Assembly: GCF_902459765.1 (NCBI RefSeq)
Contig: NZ_CABPSP010000008.1
Coordinates: 1 to 64,000 of the forward strand
Direction: 5' to 3'
Length of the DNA: 64,000 nt
Source of the DNA: Pandoraea anapnoica
Lineage (GTDB): Bacteria > Pseudomonadota > Gammaproteobacteria > Burkholderiales > Burkholderiaceae
Of this stretch, positions 49,429 through 59,319 are shown one piece after another; position 1 is the first letter of the stretch, and every line of letters starts with the position of its first letter. Under the pieces are notes generated by a model that saw only the letters and a program-made list of their open reading frames with translations, made no database searches and was not told the origin of the DNA. The translations under genes were made by a program, and so were the position numbers.

Positions 49429-52400
49429 ATGTATTCAAGAGCCGCCGACACATCGGGTGCATCGGTTGTCCTTCCACGTGAGGACTACGAGATAGCCGAC
49501 GCTGCGCATGCACTGAGGAGCGTCACCCACTTCGACAGACTGGCGACAAGCGCCCGGACAATTCTCGACGAATCCCCGGAGGCACAACCGGCGCTCGGTT
49601 TCATGTTGCGGCTTGCAGAGGAAGGCGTCTGCCGGGCCGACCTGGCGGCGTTGAACGACGGTCTCCTCGACCGCTTTGCACACGCGTTCGACACGCATCC
49701 GTGGTTGACGACCCACCTTCTGGATACGTTGCCGGGTCGACTTGCACGGCGCGCCCCGTGGGAAAGCGTCGAGGACGTTTGCCATTCGCTCCTCGGTTCG
49801 TCTGCCTTACGCGATCTCGAACGGTCCATGGCGCGCGCCGAGGGCTCACTACCGGAAACGTGCCGTTACGGCAGTGCCTGGCGCCGACACTTCTGCGAGT
49901 GGCGTCAGTCGATTGTCGACGCATGGCAGGACTTCCTGTTACTAGGCAGCGGCGTGCGTGCGTCGAACGACATCGTTCGGATGACGCTCACCTCGTCGCC
50001 GCCCGCCGACTCGCGGATATTGGATTTCAGCCGCGCCGGGGCAACCGGATACGCACTCGGGATTCTCTACGCCTCGTCGATCTGCCATGCCGTCCGTTCC
50101 GACTTGCCGCCCTCGCTGCCCCGGTATCGTTCGCCGACGCCCGATATCGACGTCGCACGGCCCGCAGCCGGGACATGTGCGCTTAAACCCGACGTTTGCG
50201 TCGCGGAATCGCCGCAAACAATCCTCGGTCGGTTGGAACACATCGTGGGCAACGTCGAGCACTTCGTCATGGAGACGGCCGTCCCCATCATCAGGCACCT
50301 TCCCTACGCGCTCGATCGCCTCCTGTTCCCCCCACCGTTGATGCTCCCGACGACCGCCGCCGACTTGTCTGCGACGGTCGCGCCGCCTCCCGCACTCCCC
50401 GACATGTCGCCGTCCCCCGAGCTGCAACGTCTGATCAACACGGCGCATTTCTGGCGGCATCGCGCAGCCACACACAAGGCGCTTTATGCCGCATTTTCTC
50501 CGTTGCTGACGTTTTCGCCACCGCCGAAAGAAGCGGAGTTGCTGCGCAGGCAATTTGCCAACGTCACTGAGTTCGTCGGCTTCGAATTGGCTGATCTCCG
50601 GCTCAGGCGCCATGCACCGACGGATCAACCTCGAATCAAGCAGGTAACACACTGGCCCCTCCAAGACGGTGCCCAGCGCGTTCGTGATCGCCGACTGAAC
50701 ATCGGGCATCCGGCGCAGGGGGTGAGTTTCGACATCAGCCTGGAGACCCGCCCCGGCGCAGTGTACGAATCGCCGACGGTCATGACAGCAGACCGATTCG
50801 ACAGCATCGTCGCGCACTGGGATACCGCATGCCGCGAGCGGGCCGCCCGGACATGGCAGCCACCCACCGAATTCGATGCGATCGCAACGTCTCACCTCAC
50901 CAACGCCACCATCACCACGCTTGCCCTCAGCGATCTGACACTGACCTACATCAACGGGCAGATCTCGAATGAGGCGTTTTATCTCGCACGAGCGGCGCTC
51001 TCCAACACAACGCTCTCGAAAGATCCGTCGGCACCCTCATTTTTGGCGCGCCGGCTCGAATTGACGATTCGCAGCGATGGCCAGGATCATGTCGCCGCCC
51101 CCGCCGGGACGTGCGTTATCGGCAAACCGTCCGGACACGGCGTCACGTTGCTGTACCTCCAGGGCGACGCACCGGCATGGCGCGCTTACTCCTCGTACAA
51201 AGTCTTTCTCGACGCTATCGATAACGACACGCTGTCGCTACGCGCCAAACTCAGTGAAAGGCTTCCGATTGCGATGTGCGACCAAGCCGCGAAAGACGTA
51301 GCGCTAGTGACGTTGCGCAAAACCAGCGTTGAACTGCCGCTTCAGATCGCCTCCCAGGCGACGCTAGACGTCATCAGGGCAGACGGCCCACTCCAGGCCA
51401 TCCGACCCGACACCGCTCGCCGCATCGCGCAATACGGCAAATGGTTATCCGGTGCGAGCACGGAAGGTATGGAACAGGGACTGCACACCTTTCGACACGA
51501 CTGTGCCCACGCAGGGATTGCGCTGCCCGGGCGTCCCATCGATATTTCGCTCGACGATGTCAGACGAATTGCTCATTTGGAAACGTTGCGATTCAACCTG
51601 TCGATGGCCGTCCCGCAGTTTAGGCAGATCACGCGGCGGCATCTCATGGACCGACTCGGACAAGCAGGCATCCACCCCCACGACCCCGATCAGATCTACG
51701 TCAAACTGGCCCATCGAGAAGCCTTAACGCTCACCAACGCCGTATTGCGTTCGACATCGTTCGAAGCCCTCTGGTGGGAATTGCCGCTGCTCGTGCAAAA
51801 TGCCAACGGCCAGTACAGAACGATGGTCCGTCGGGGCTCGTCGTCGGATTTGCCGACAATGGCTAGCGACGTGATCGACAAGACCTTGGCAGAGGGACTG
51901 CGCCGCTCGTTCCACGACGCCGCCACCCAATTCTGGGAGACGTCGCGCGACAACGTGCGCAAGATACTCAAGGCGGAATTGATTGCGCAGGTGTGGCTAT
52001 TGCGTGCGCAACGCAGAATGCCCGTCGATCAAGTGCATATTGCGGCGCGAGTCGCTGGGCCGATTGAACTCACTCGTCTCGATGGCGATGAACTCGCACG
52101 CGAGATTGGCGATCCGAACGTCGAGCGGGAACGGCTGAGCATCGGCGGCATGACGACGAGCCTGATGCGAGTCTCCATCGCCGGGCGCTCCCAATGCCTG
52201 CTGATCGCTCCCTATGACGAGGGCTTGCGTGTCTACGGCTTCGACGATCGCGACCGAATGGCATCCTGGTTTCGCGAACAACTGCGTGACGAGACCTCGC
52301 GCCAGCGCATCGTCGGCACGTTCGTCGATCGACGCCCTGTCTCCCCATCATGGTATGAGAAGGTCGAGCTCGACGCGCAGCGCGTGAGCGATGTGCGGTC

Positions 52401-53883
52401 CGTGGACACGTTCACAGCCATGGCGTCGGCGTACGAGGCGCGCCAACAACAACCGGATGCCACGCCCGGCGACACCCCGACGGCACGCCCGTTGTTAGCC
52501 TTCATGGACATGTTCTCGAAAGTCGATATCGCTTTCGGTTTAGGCACCTGGTTTCTCCCGTTCGCTCGCCCGGTAAGCACCGTCTACTCCATGATGGACG
52601 CCGGTATCGGCCTCACCGGCATCGGTATCGGCGCAGCAACCCACGACGGGGGCCTGTTCAGGCAAGGGTGGCAATCCATTTTGTCTGCGATCGGTGCACA
52701 GGGTCTGGCCGCCTCGAATTTCAAGGCCAAGCTCCTCATCACAGGCGACCCGCGCTACAAGTACTTCGTCTCGGAGGCACCGGTCGCAGCGGAAGCGTCG
52801 ATTACCGGGCTGCATCGTGTGGGCACCCGATTCTATGCCGCCATCGACGCCGAGACCCGGGCCTATGTCGCATTCGATGAGTCGACAGGCTTCTTCCGTA
52901 TGACGCAGGAAGCAACCTCGGACGTCGGGGACACCGAAGCTCCACTCATGCGCATGTCGCCTTCGGGGGATTGGCATGTCGTCTCGCCATCCGAATCCGC
53001 CCCGCCCGTACTCGAAGATCCGCATACCGCCTGGCGCATCGACCAGGGGTTTCGCTCGCGCTACGCGACGTTGCGCGACGCCCGCACCCCGGCATTCGAC
53101 ATCGCCCGTCGCTCGGTGACTGCCGTGGACACGTCGGCGACCACTATGCCGTTGTCGTGGCAATTACGCTTGCTCAAGCTCGATTTCCTGAATCCTGCGG
53201 AATCCGACCCTGAAGTGCTGGGCAATCTCGCCGGACGCATTGCCTGCCTGCAAAACGCCGTGGATGCGGCGGAGACGGTCGCGCTTAGCCCAATGGCCGA
53301 AGACGCGCGTCGCCTCGGCGCCACCTACCTCGGCGTCACACAAAGTCCGCGCATGTACGTGGGGAATGTTCGCATGGGCCTGCTACGCGCCTGTGCACTC
53401 GTTCCCTACCGATATTCGGTCGAGTCGATGGTGAGGCTATTCAATCAGCAGGCGCGACTGGTTCCGGAATTGTCGGCGTGGCTGGTGGCAGACCTGAGCC
53501 AATTGGGACGAATCGCCATCCAGTATCTGGATCCGTCACCGACTGGCCCGGACGTCCGGACGCTCGACACCCTCTTTGCGGGGCAGCAGGATACATCCCG
53601 CGCTTTTGAAGTGACAGCGGGAGCGCAAACGCTATTGCTGGGCCGCCATATTGGCCGTGCAGGTGCCGCAACCTTCTACTTTTTCGATCCGGCGAATGCC
53701 ATCGTGGTACACCCCGAGTCCGCAGTGGTGCTAGGCCTGATGCGCGACCACCTGAGCGCCATTTTCGAGGGCATCTTGCCGACCGTCAGTGCCCGGGAAA
53801 TCGATTTGGAATGGCTGAGTGAAATTCGTGTAGTCCGCCCGTTCACCGAGCCGGTCCCGATCCGCATCGCACTTCACATTTGA
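49429..53883 (+). CDS. Very large protein, dermonecrotic-toxin/DUF6543-like (paralogue 1)
   Basis: A 1484-residue protein without a signal peptide. It is paralogous along its whole length to the 54703 gene (about one third identical by eye). Parts in order: a helical N-terminal domain (about 20-190, PWESVEDVCHSLLG); TFSPPPKEAELLRR (about 360); ALSDLTLTYINGQI (about 500); a VTLLYLQGDAPAWRAY module (about 575); the DPDQIYVKL-ALTLTNAVL motif (about 745); LKAELIAQVWLLRAQ (about 848); CLLIAPYDEGLRVYGF (about 922); a hydrophobic stretch at 1032-1070; GTRFYAAIDAETRAYVAFD (about 1130); and a C-terminal TLLLGR...FYFFDP motif (about 1405-1425). The LLY-x-x-GD, DPD and SLT-like motifs are those I associate with DUF6543 dermonecrotic-toxin-like proteins; this was not checked by search. 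ATG 49429 has a GGGAG ribosome site. Target and secretion route are unknown. Confidence 0.7.
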   Translation: MYSRAADTSGASVVLPREDYEIADAAHALRSVTHFDRLATSARTILDESPEAQPALGFMLRLAEEGVCRADLAALNDGLLDRFAHAFDTHPWLTTHLLDTLPGRLARRAPWESVEDVCHSLLGSSALRDLERSMARAEGSLPETCRYGSAWRRHFCEWRQSIVDAWQDFLLLGSGVRASNDIVRMTLTSSPPADSRILDFSRAGATGYALGILYASSICHAVRSDLPPSLPRYRSPTPDIDVARPAAGTCALKPDVCVAESPQTILGRLEHIVGNVEHFVMETAVPIIRHLPYALDRLLFPPPLMLPTTAADLSATVAPPPALPDMSPSPELQRLINTAHFWRHRAATHKALYAAFSPLLTFSPPPKEAELLRRQFANVTEFVGFELADLRLRRHAPTDQPRIKQVTHWPLQDGAQRVRDRRLNIGHPAQGVSFDISLETRPGAVYESPTVMTADRFDSIVAHWDTACRERAARTWQPPTEFDAIATSHLTNATITTLALSDLTLTYINGQISNEAFYLARAALSNTTLSKDPSAPSFLARRLELTIRSDGQDHVAAPAGTCVIGKPSGHGVTLLYLQGDAPAWRAYSSYKVFLDAIDNDTLSLRAKLSERLPIAMCDQAAKDVALVTLRKTSVELPLQIASQATLDVIRADGPLQAIRPDTARRIAQYGKWLSGASTEGMEQGLHTFRHDCAHAGIALPGRPIDISLDDVRRIAHLETLRFNLSMAVPQFRQITRRHLMDRLGQAGIHPHDPDQIYVKLAHREALTLTNAVLRSTSFEALWWELPLLVQNANGQYRTMVRRGSSSDLPTMASDVIDKTLAEGLRRSFHDAATQFWETSRDNVRKILKAELIAQVWLLRAQRRMPVDQVHIAARVAGPIELTRLDGDELAREIGDPNVERERLSIGGMTTSLMRVSIAGRSQCLLIAPYDEGLRVYGFDDRDRMASWFREQLRDETSRQRIVGTFVDRRPVSPSWYEKVELDAQRVSDVRSVDTFTAMASAYEARQQQPDATPGDTPTARPLLAFMDMFSKVDIAFGLGTWFLPFARPVSTVYSMMDAGIGLTGIGIGAATHDGGLFRQGWQSILSAIGAQGLAASNFKAKLLITGDPRYKYFVSEAPVAAEASITGLHRVGTRFYAAIDAETRAYVAFDESTGFFRMTQEATSDVGDTEAPLMRMSPSGDWHVVSPSESAPPVLEDPHTAWRIDQGFRSRYATLRDARTPAFDIARRSVTAVDTSATTMPLSWQLRLLKLDFLNPAESDPEVLGNLAGRIACLQNAVDAAETVALSPMAEDARRLGATYLGVTQSPRMYVGNVRMGLLRACALVPYRYSVESMVRLFNQQARLVPELSAWLVADLSQLGRIAIQYLDPSPTGPDVRTLDTLFAGQQDTSRAFEVTAGAQTLLLGRHIGRAGAATFYFFDPANAIVVHPESAVVLGLMRDHLSAIFEGILPTVSAREIDLEWLSEIRVVRPFTEPVPIRIALHI

Positions 53884-53911
53884 GGAGTGCATTTTCAGAG
53901 GAGCCTTTTGC

Positions 53912-54595
53912 ATGATTTTCACGGAGTTGATTATCCCGGCGCCCGCCAATACGTGTCGCCCTATCGATGCACCGCCGCCGAACCCAATGTGTCCTCTGCG
54001 CCCGGATATCTCGCAGGATTTCACGGCGCTTCAACACGTCCCGAGCGGCGCGCTGCAACTTCGAGAATCGATTCGCACGTGCGAATGGTTCACGAACCGG
54101 ATGGCGCAAATGCAGAAGAATATCGATGCGTTCAACGCCGCACTCGGCTCACTGACGCACAGAGACGACGCCAGGGCACTCAGGGCGCATGATGCACAGA
54201 ACCTCGTGCTGGCGCACCTCATGTCGATGTCGTCCGATGCAGAGGTAGACAGCGCACTTCGCGAACTCATTCACGCCATCAATCACCGCCCTTGCGGAGA
54301 GTCGGTTGCCGACGTTTGCGAACGCCATTTCGGTCGAACGCTTCTGCAAGACTTCCAGCAGTGGTTCGCACGCACTGAGCAGGTCTATCAAGACCGTCTT
54401 AAGCACCAAACACGGAAGGAGTTTTTGGCGGCCCTGGTGGCGGTGGGCGTCCTTGGGCGCGAACGAGTCGCTGCGGCAATCGACGCCACCGTTCGTGCAT
54501 TCCGGGTATTCAGGTGGGCCGGAACCGGCCACGATCCGCGAAACGAGATTGCCCGGGACAACCTAGGTGCACCACGTCCGGAGGTCGGCGACTGA
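53912..54595 (+). CDS. Stand-alone N-terminal-domain homologue of the flanking large proteins
   Basis: A 227-residue soluble protein of unknown function between the two giants, 28 bases after the first and 107 before the second. Residues about 105-205 match the giants' N-terminal domain. ESVADVCERHFGRTLLQDFQ aligns with ESVEDVCHSLLGSSALRDLE and ESVEAVAERALSESSLRSLS, and FRVFRWAGTGHDPRN aligns with HAFRWAGSGHNCGG. The first 60 residues (Pro/Cys-containing) are unique. A clear AGAGGAG ribosome site precedes ATG 53912 and it ends at a normal stop, so it looks like a real gene rather than decay. It could be a chaperone, an immunity-like decoy, or the remnant of a third copy. Confidence 0.7.
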   Translation: MIFTELIIPAPANTCRPIDAPPPNPMCPLRPDISQDFTALQHVPSGALQLRESIRTCEWFTNRMAQMQKNIDAFNAALGSLTHRDDARALRAHDAQNLVLAHLMSMSSDAEVDSALRELIHAINHRPCGESVADVCERHFGRTLLQDFQQWFARTEQVYQDRLKHQTRKEFLAALVAVGVLGRERVAAAIDATVRAFRVFRWAGTGHDPRNEIARDNLGAPRPEVGD

Positions 54596-54702
54596 GTCGC
54601 TAGAGCCCTCAACATACGCCATCACGCGGCCACCTGAAATGGTGGCTGCGCGTTCGTCAACACCGTCGCCCCCCAGACGCCACCCGCGGGAGTTCCAGAC
54701 AC

Positions 54703-57700
54703 ATGTATTCGATCTCTGCGAGTCCGTCCGCCGTTGCGAGTACGGCTACGCAACCCGAGTTGCCTGCCGCGTCGAACCTCCCGCCGGACACCGTCGCGCG
54801 CCTCTCGGAATTCCAGCAAATCGCCGATGTCACGCTCAACTGGCTCGACGAATCCCCGGAATCCGCGCCTGCGCTCGGACTGCTTTTCTCACTCGTCAAT
54901 CAGCGTGTGTCGTTCGACGATCTGTCGGCGCTCGACGACGACATCGTCTATCGGTTCGCCCGCCTCTTCGACGATCAGCCCCTGCTCGGCAGTTACGTGC
55001 TGGCTTGCCTGCCCGCGCAAATCCGGCATCGACTCCCCTGGGAGTCCGTCGAAGCCGTCGCCGAGCGAGCGCTGAGCGAATCGTCACTTCGCAGCCTGTC
55101 CCGATCGCTGTGCCGCGCTGACGTCGGAACCCCGGAAAGTGCAAGACACGGTAGTGCATGGGGGAAGTACTTCGCTCTATGGCGCGAACAGATCATTGGC
55201 TGGGCGCACGCGTTTCGGTGGGCAGGCTCGGGACATAACTGCGGAGGACCGGATACGCGAGCGATGCAACCGTACGCAACGGCACCCTCCCCCCGAGCGC
55301 CCGACATGAACTTCGGGCGAAGCGGCTGGACCGGATACGCCATCGCAATGCTTTACGGCTCGGCCATTGGCCACTGCCTCAGTCGCGTTCCGCATCTCGG
55401 ACCGAGCCCCCTGCGCGACATTCCGATCACGCCCTTCGTTCCGGCGGAACCCATCGGCGCATGCGTCGGGCTGACTCCCGACCCTGTGTCGGCGCTCGAC
55501 AACGCCGACGTTCGTGTCTCGGATGTCTTCGATGTCAACAGCCTAACCCGCACCGTCAACAAGGCATGGCAGTGGCTGTCGGACACGACGACGGACATGA
55601 CCGGGCGTTCGATCAACGCGTTCGACGCATGGATGCCTCGCGATCCACTCCGCTTCACCGGCGCCTTCGCGGAGTCGCTCGATTCGCCCGAACCTTCCGT
55701 TCCGTCAGATCCTTCGGTTCCGAACGATCGTCCTGCCGAATTCGCAATTGCGACGTGGCGCGAACCGGAGCCCGCCTCCGCGACATACCACCGCGACTTC
55801 TTCTCCCTCTCCATCGCGGCCAATAGCTGGCACAACCGTGGTTCGGAACATCGGGCGTTACACGTCAAGTTCGAGCGATTGATGAACTTCTCCCCGCCGC
55901 CGACCGAGGCGGAATTGTTTAACACCACGATTTCGGACGAACCGGATTTCGCTAGCCTCGACCAGCCCGATATCGTGTTCAGACGCCACAAGCCGGTACC
56001 GGGAAGTACACGTCTGCTGGATGTGACTTACTGGAAGCTTTTCGACGCCGCACGAATGATACGTGCGGGGTCACTCGACATCGATAACCCGCCCGAGGGC
56101 GTCTATTTCGATGTGTGTCAGCGCTCCCCGCAAGGCGCGATACAGGGAAATCCCACGCTCGTGAGCGCGGAACGCTTTCGGGCGGTCGTTACCCAGTGGA
56201 CGGAAAAGTGCGATGCGCTGGCAAAGCAGACCTGGTCGATTCCCGAATCATTGCCGGGTCAACTCGACTCCACACTGACCACAGCATCGCAAATCGCGCT
56301 GGCATTGAGCGACCTGACCCTGGGGTATCGACAAGGGCTGATCCCGCATCGGGCGCTAACTATGGTGCAAGACGTCCTTTCCCGATCGAGCCAGTTCCAT
56401 ATGCTCGGATCGCGTCCGACGTCGCGTCGGCTTATCGTCAAACTCACGCAGGGCAGCAGCAAACAGACTTTGGTTCCCGCTGGTACTTTCGTCATTTTCG
56501 AGCGTCCGCAAGGCGGCTTGACCCTGCTCTATCTGATGGGCGACGCCCAAGCATGGCGCGCTTTTGCATCTCCGGAGGAGCTGGCGAAGGCCATCGAAAA
56601 AAATGGCGGTGGTCTGCGCGACGTGCTTCTCGAACGGCTGCCACAATCCGTCGTCGGTGCGGGACTGGCCAACGCCCCGCCTGTCGCATTGAGCCCCGTC
56701 GCGCACACCGATCCCATTCGAATGGCAAACCGCGCCACGCTTGACGTCATGCGCGCCGAAGCTCCGCTGAAAGCTAGGCCTCTCACCACTGCCAACAGGA
56801 TCAGGCAATACACGAACTGGTTGAGCGGTTCCTCCACCTCGGCCGTGGAAGAGGCGCTCGAAACGGCACGACGCGAGCGAGTCGACGCAGGCCTTCCGGC
56901 CTCACGACACAGCGCCGTGATCTCGCTGGCGCAGATCGACAGCATCCGCCACATTCAGGCGCTTCGCGCTCAGGTGTCGACAGCGATGCCGGACGTCCAT
57001 CGTATGGCACAGGAGTTTGCAAGAGGCGTGCTGGATCGCTCCGGCCTGAGCAACACCGACCCGGACACGTTGTACGTGCGCATAGAGGGCTCCCCCGCCC
57101 CGATTTCTCTCACCGCCGCCTTACTCTACAAACTCCAGGTGCCCGACGCCGTCGCGACAGGCCCACTGCTCAGGCGCTCGCCCGAAGGGACGCTGCGCCC
57201 CGAGACGCAGGACTGGGCATCGGACAGCCCGTTTCCCGACGCTGCCGCCATTGTCAGCAAACTGGTCGATGGCCCTCCGGAAAAGACCATTTACGACGCC
57301 CTTGAGCATTTTTGGTCGACTTCTCGCAATACAGTTCGCCAGGTGCTCAAAAGCGAATTCATTGCGCAGGCCTGGCTACAACGCGCGAGCGGCGTACTCT
57401 CGGTCGAAGCGCGGCATCTGGCCGCACGTATCGCGGGCCCGATCGACCTGAATCGCTTCTACGAAATACAGCTGTCTTACGAAATCGTTTCGCCGAGAGT
57501 CAAGCGGGAATGGCTGCGCGTGAAGGGACACAATTCCACGCTGATGATTGTCTACGCGGAAGGTCAGCCGTCGGTGCTCCTGATCGCCGCATATCCCGAC
57601 GGACCGCAAGTTCACGGTTTTGAAAGCCGGGCGAAGCTTGAAGACTGGTTTCAACAGCAAGCAGCCGACGATGACGCTCGCCGCCAGCTTGCGAGCGGCT

Positions 57701-59289
57701 TTAGTCCACCGCCACTCGACGACGAATGGCTTGTCGACGCAAGGCTCGACGCGGTAGGACAAGCTGTGCCGAGCCAGCCGGACACCTTCACCCTGCTCAC
57801 TTTGGTGTACGAAGCGCAATCGCCACACGGTGCGTGGGCAAACGAGCGTATCCCCGGTCGTCGGGTGTTACTCAAGGCCATGGACTATCTGACGAAACTG
57901 GATCTGGCGGTTGGCTTTGCATCGTGGGCATTTCCTGCCGCCCAACCGGTCGGCACTGCCATTTCCATGGTCGATTTTAGTGTGGGCGTCGTCGGCGAGG
58001 GCGTGGCACTTCTGACCGGAGATAAGAAGCTGCACTCGCAGGCATGGCAATCCATGGTCTCGGCAGTCGTGGCGCAAGGCGCGGTGGCTGCGCGGTTTCC
58101 CGCACTCGCCTTCATCACGGGCTCCCCCCGATTCAACTATTTCGTGTCGCAACCGCCCGTTGTCGGTGAAGAGCTCATTCTGGGTTTGCATCGCACCGAG
58201 GGACGCCTGTACGCCGCCATCGATTCGTCGACCCGCGCTTACGTCGAGTTTGACAGCACGGTCGGGCACTTTCGCCTGATTCCGCCCGGCGGTTCGTCTG
58301 CCGCCGCGTCGAACGCCCCGTTCATGCGACTGGGATCCGAGGGACGGTGGCACGTCGCAACATCGGCCGATTTGCTACAGCCGGTGCTGGAGGAGCCGAC
58401 CGTCGCGTGGCGTATCGATCAGAATTTTCTGGAACGCTACGATGGCTGGCGCAATAGACACGACTCGCTGTTCGAGAACGCCGTACGTGCGTATTCGGAT
58501 ACCGTATCGCAGCGCACGAGCCCGGTTGACGTGACCATTTCGGATCTCCGTCTGCTCAAGCTGGAATTCATCGATCGCACGATACAAAGCCCTGAGGCAC
58601 TGGGCACACTCGCCGGTCGAATCAACGAACTGCAGAATGCCGTCGATGCCGCAGCGACGATCTCCGTCGCCCGGCTGCCCTCACAGGCAAGGGAGGTCGG
58701 CGCCCTCTATGTGCCGATCACACAGCGCTTTCGCCACTATCTCAGCCATCTGCGCACCGGTTTGCTGCGCGCGTCCGCCGTCGCGGCCTATTACGGCCGC
58801 GCCGAATCCGTCGCGAATCAATTCAATGCGTATGCGCAACTGTCTCCGTCGGCTTCCGAAGTCTTTGCCGAGGATCTCGCCATGCTGGGCATAGGCGACA
58901 TTCCCTACCTTCCCCAGCCGCACGATCTCGTCGCCGGTTCCCGATTCGAGACCCTGCTCGAAGGGGCGCAGGACACCACGCGTCTGTTCGAGATTACTGC
59001 GGGAAGCCGCACGCTTTTGCTTGGCCGACGACTGTCGTCCACCGGCAATTCTCAATACGTATTCATGGACCCGGCGGTGGGAATCGTGACCCACTCGGAC
59101 CGTGAGGAATTGACGAATCTGGTGAACACGCATCTGCGCGATGTGGCGTCGGAATACGAGATCCCTCTGGATGACGCCGGCAACTATGCAATAGACGTTG
59201 CCGAGATCGACGCCAGGGCGTTGGGCGACATGCCGTTGTTCCGCGACATCGATCTGTATGTACCGGTGCGCGAGGCTTTCAGAATCTAG
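54703..59289 (+). CDS. Very large protein, dermonecrotic-toxin/DUF6543-like (paralogue 2)
   Basis: A 1528-residue protein collinear with the 49429 gene. Landmarks: LPWESVEAVAERALSE (about 110), MNFSPPPTEAELFN (about 393), ALSDLTLGYRQGLIPHRALT (about 530), LTLLYLMGDAQAWRAF (about 607), DPDTLYVRI with PISLTAALLYKL (about 780-800), LKSEFIAQAWLQRAS (about 881), VLLIAAYPDGPQVHGF (about 956), a hydrophobic stretch at 1065-1103, GRLYAAIDSSTRAYVEFD (about 1165), FEITAGSRTLLLGRR and YVFMDPAVGIVTHSD (about 1430-1465). It lacks a signal peptide. Its start region (GGGAGTTCC then ATGTATTC) resembles that of paralogue 1, as if control sequences were duplicated too. It ends 30 bases from convergent cobA. 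DUF6543 assignment is by pattern memory only. Confidence 0.7.
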   Translation: MYSISASPSAVASTATQPELPAASNLPPDTVARLSEFQQIADVTLNWLDESPESAPALGLLFSLVNQRVSFDDLSALDDDIVYRFARLFDDQPLLGSYVLACLPAQIRHRLPWESVEAVAERALSESSLRSLSRSLCRADVGTPESARHGSAWGKYFALWREQIIGWAHAFRWAGSGHNCGGPDTRAMQPYATAPSPRAPDMNFGRSGWTGYAIAMLYGSAIGHCLSRVPHLGPSPLRDIPITPFVPAEPIGACVGLTPDPVSALDNADVRVSDVFDVNSLTRTVNKAWQWLSDTTTDMTGRSINAFDAWMPRDPLRFTGAFAESLDSPEPSVPSDPSVPNDRPAEFAIATWREPEPASATYHRDFFSLSIAANSWHNRGSEHRALHVKFERLMNFSPPPTEAELFNTTISDEPDFASLDQPDIVFRRHKPVPGSTRLLDVTYWKLFDAARMIRAGSLDIDNPPEGVYFDVCQRSPQGAIQGNPTLVSAERFRAVVTQWTEKCDALAKQTWSIPESLPGQLDSTLTTASQIALALSDLTLGYRQGLIPHRALTMVQDVLSRSSQFHMLGSRPTSRRLIVKLTQGSSKQTLVPAGTFVIFERPQGGLTLLYLMGDAQAWRAFASPEELAKAIEKNGGGLRDVLLERLPQSVVGAGLANAPPVALSPVAHTDPIRMANRATLDVMRAEAPLKARPLTTANRIRQYTNWLSGSSTSAVEEALETARRERVDAGLPASRHSAVISLAQIDSIRHIQALRAQVSTAMPDVHRMAQEFARGVLDRSGLSNTDPDTLYVRIEGSPAPISLTAALLYKLQVPDAVATGPLLRRSPEGTLRPETQDWASDSPFPDAAAIVSKLVDGPPEKTIYDALEHFWSTSRNTVRQVLKSEFIAQAWLQRASGVLSVEARHLAARIAGPIDLNRFYEIQLSYEIVSPRVKREWLRVKGHNSTLMIVYAEGQPSVLLIAAYPDGPQVHGFESRAKLEDWFQQQAADDDARRQLASGFSPPPLDDEWLVDARLDAVGQAVPSQPDTFTLLTLVYEAQSPHGAWANERIPGRRVLLKAMDYLTKLDLAVGFASWAFPAAQPVGTAISMVDFSVGVVGEGVALLTGDKKLHSQAWQSMVSAVVAQGAVAARFPALAFITGSPRFNYFVSQPPVVGEELILGLHRTEGRLYAAIDSSTRAYVEFDSTVGHFRLIPPGGSSAAASNAPFMRLGSEGRWHVATSADLLQPVLEEPTVAWRIDQNFLERYDGWRNRHDSLFENAVRAYSDTVSQRTSPVDVTISDLRLLKLEFIDRTIQSPEALGTLAGRINELQNAVDAAATISVARLPSQAREVGALYVPITQRFRHYLSHLRTGLLRASAVAAYYGRAESVANQFNAYAQLSPSASEVFAEDLAMLGIGDIPYLPQPHDLVAGSRFETLLEGAQDTTRLFEITAGSRTLLLGRRLSSTGNSQYVFMDPAVGIVTHSDREELTNLVNTHLRDVASEYEIPLDDAGNYAIDVAEIDARALGDMPLFRDIDLYVPVREAFRI

Positions 59290-59319
59290 CGACAACGCCC
59301 GGCCGGTGCTCGCGTGGCC

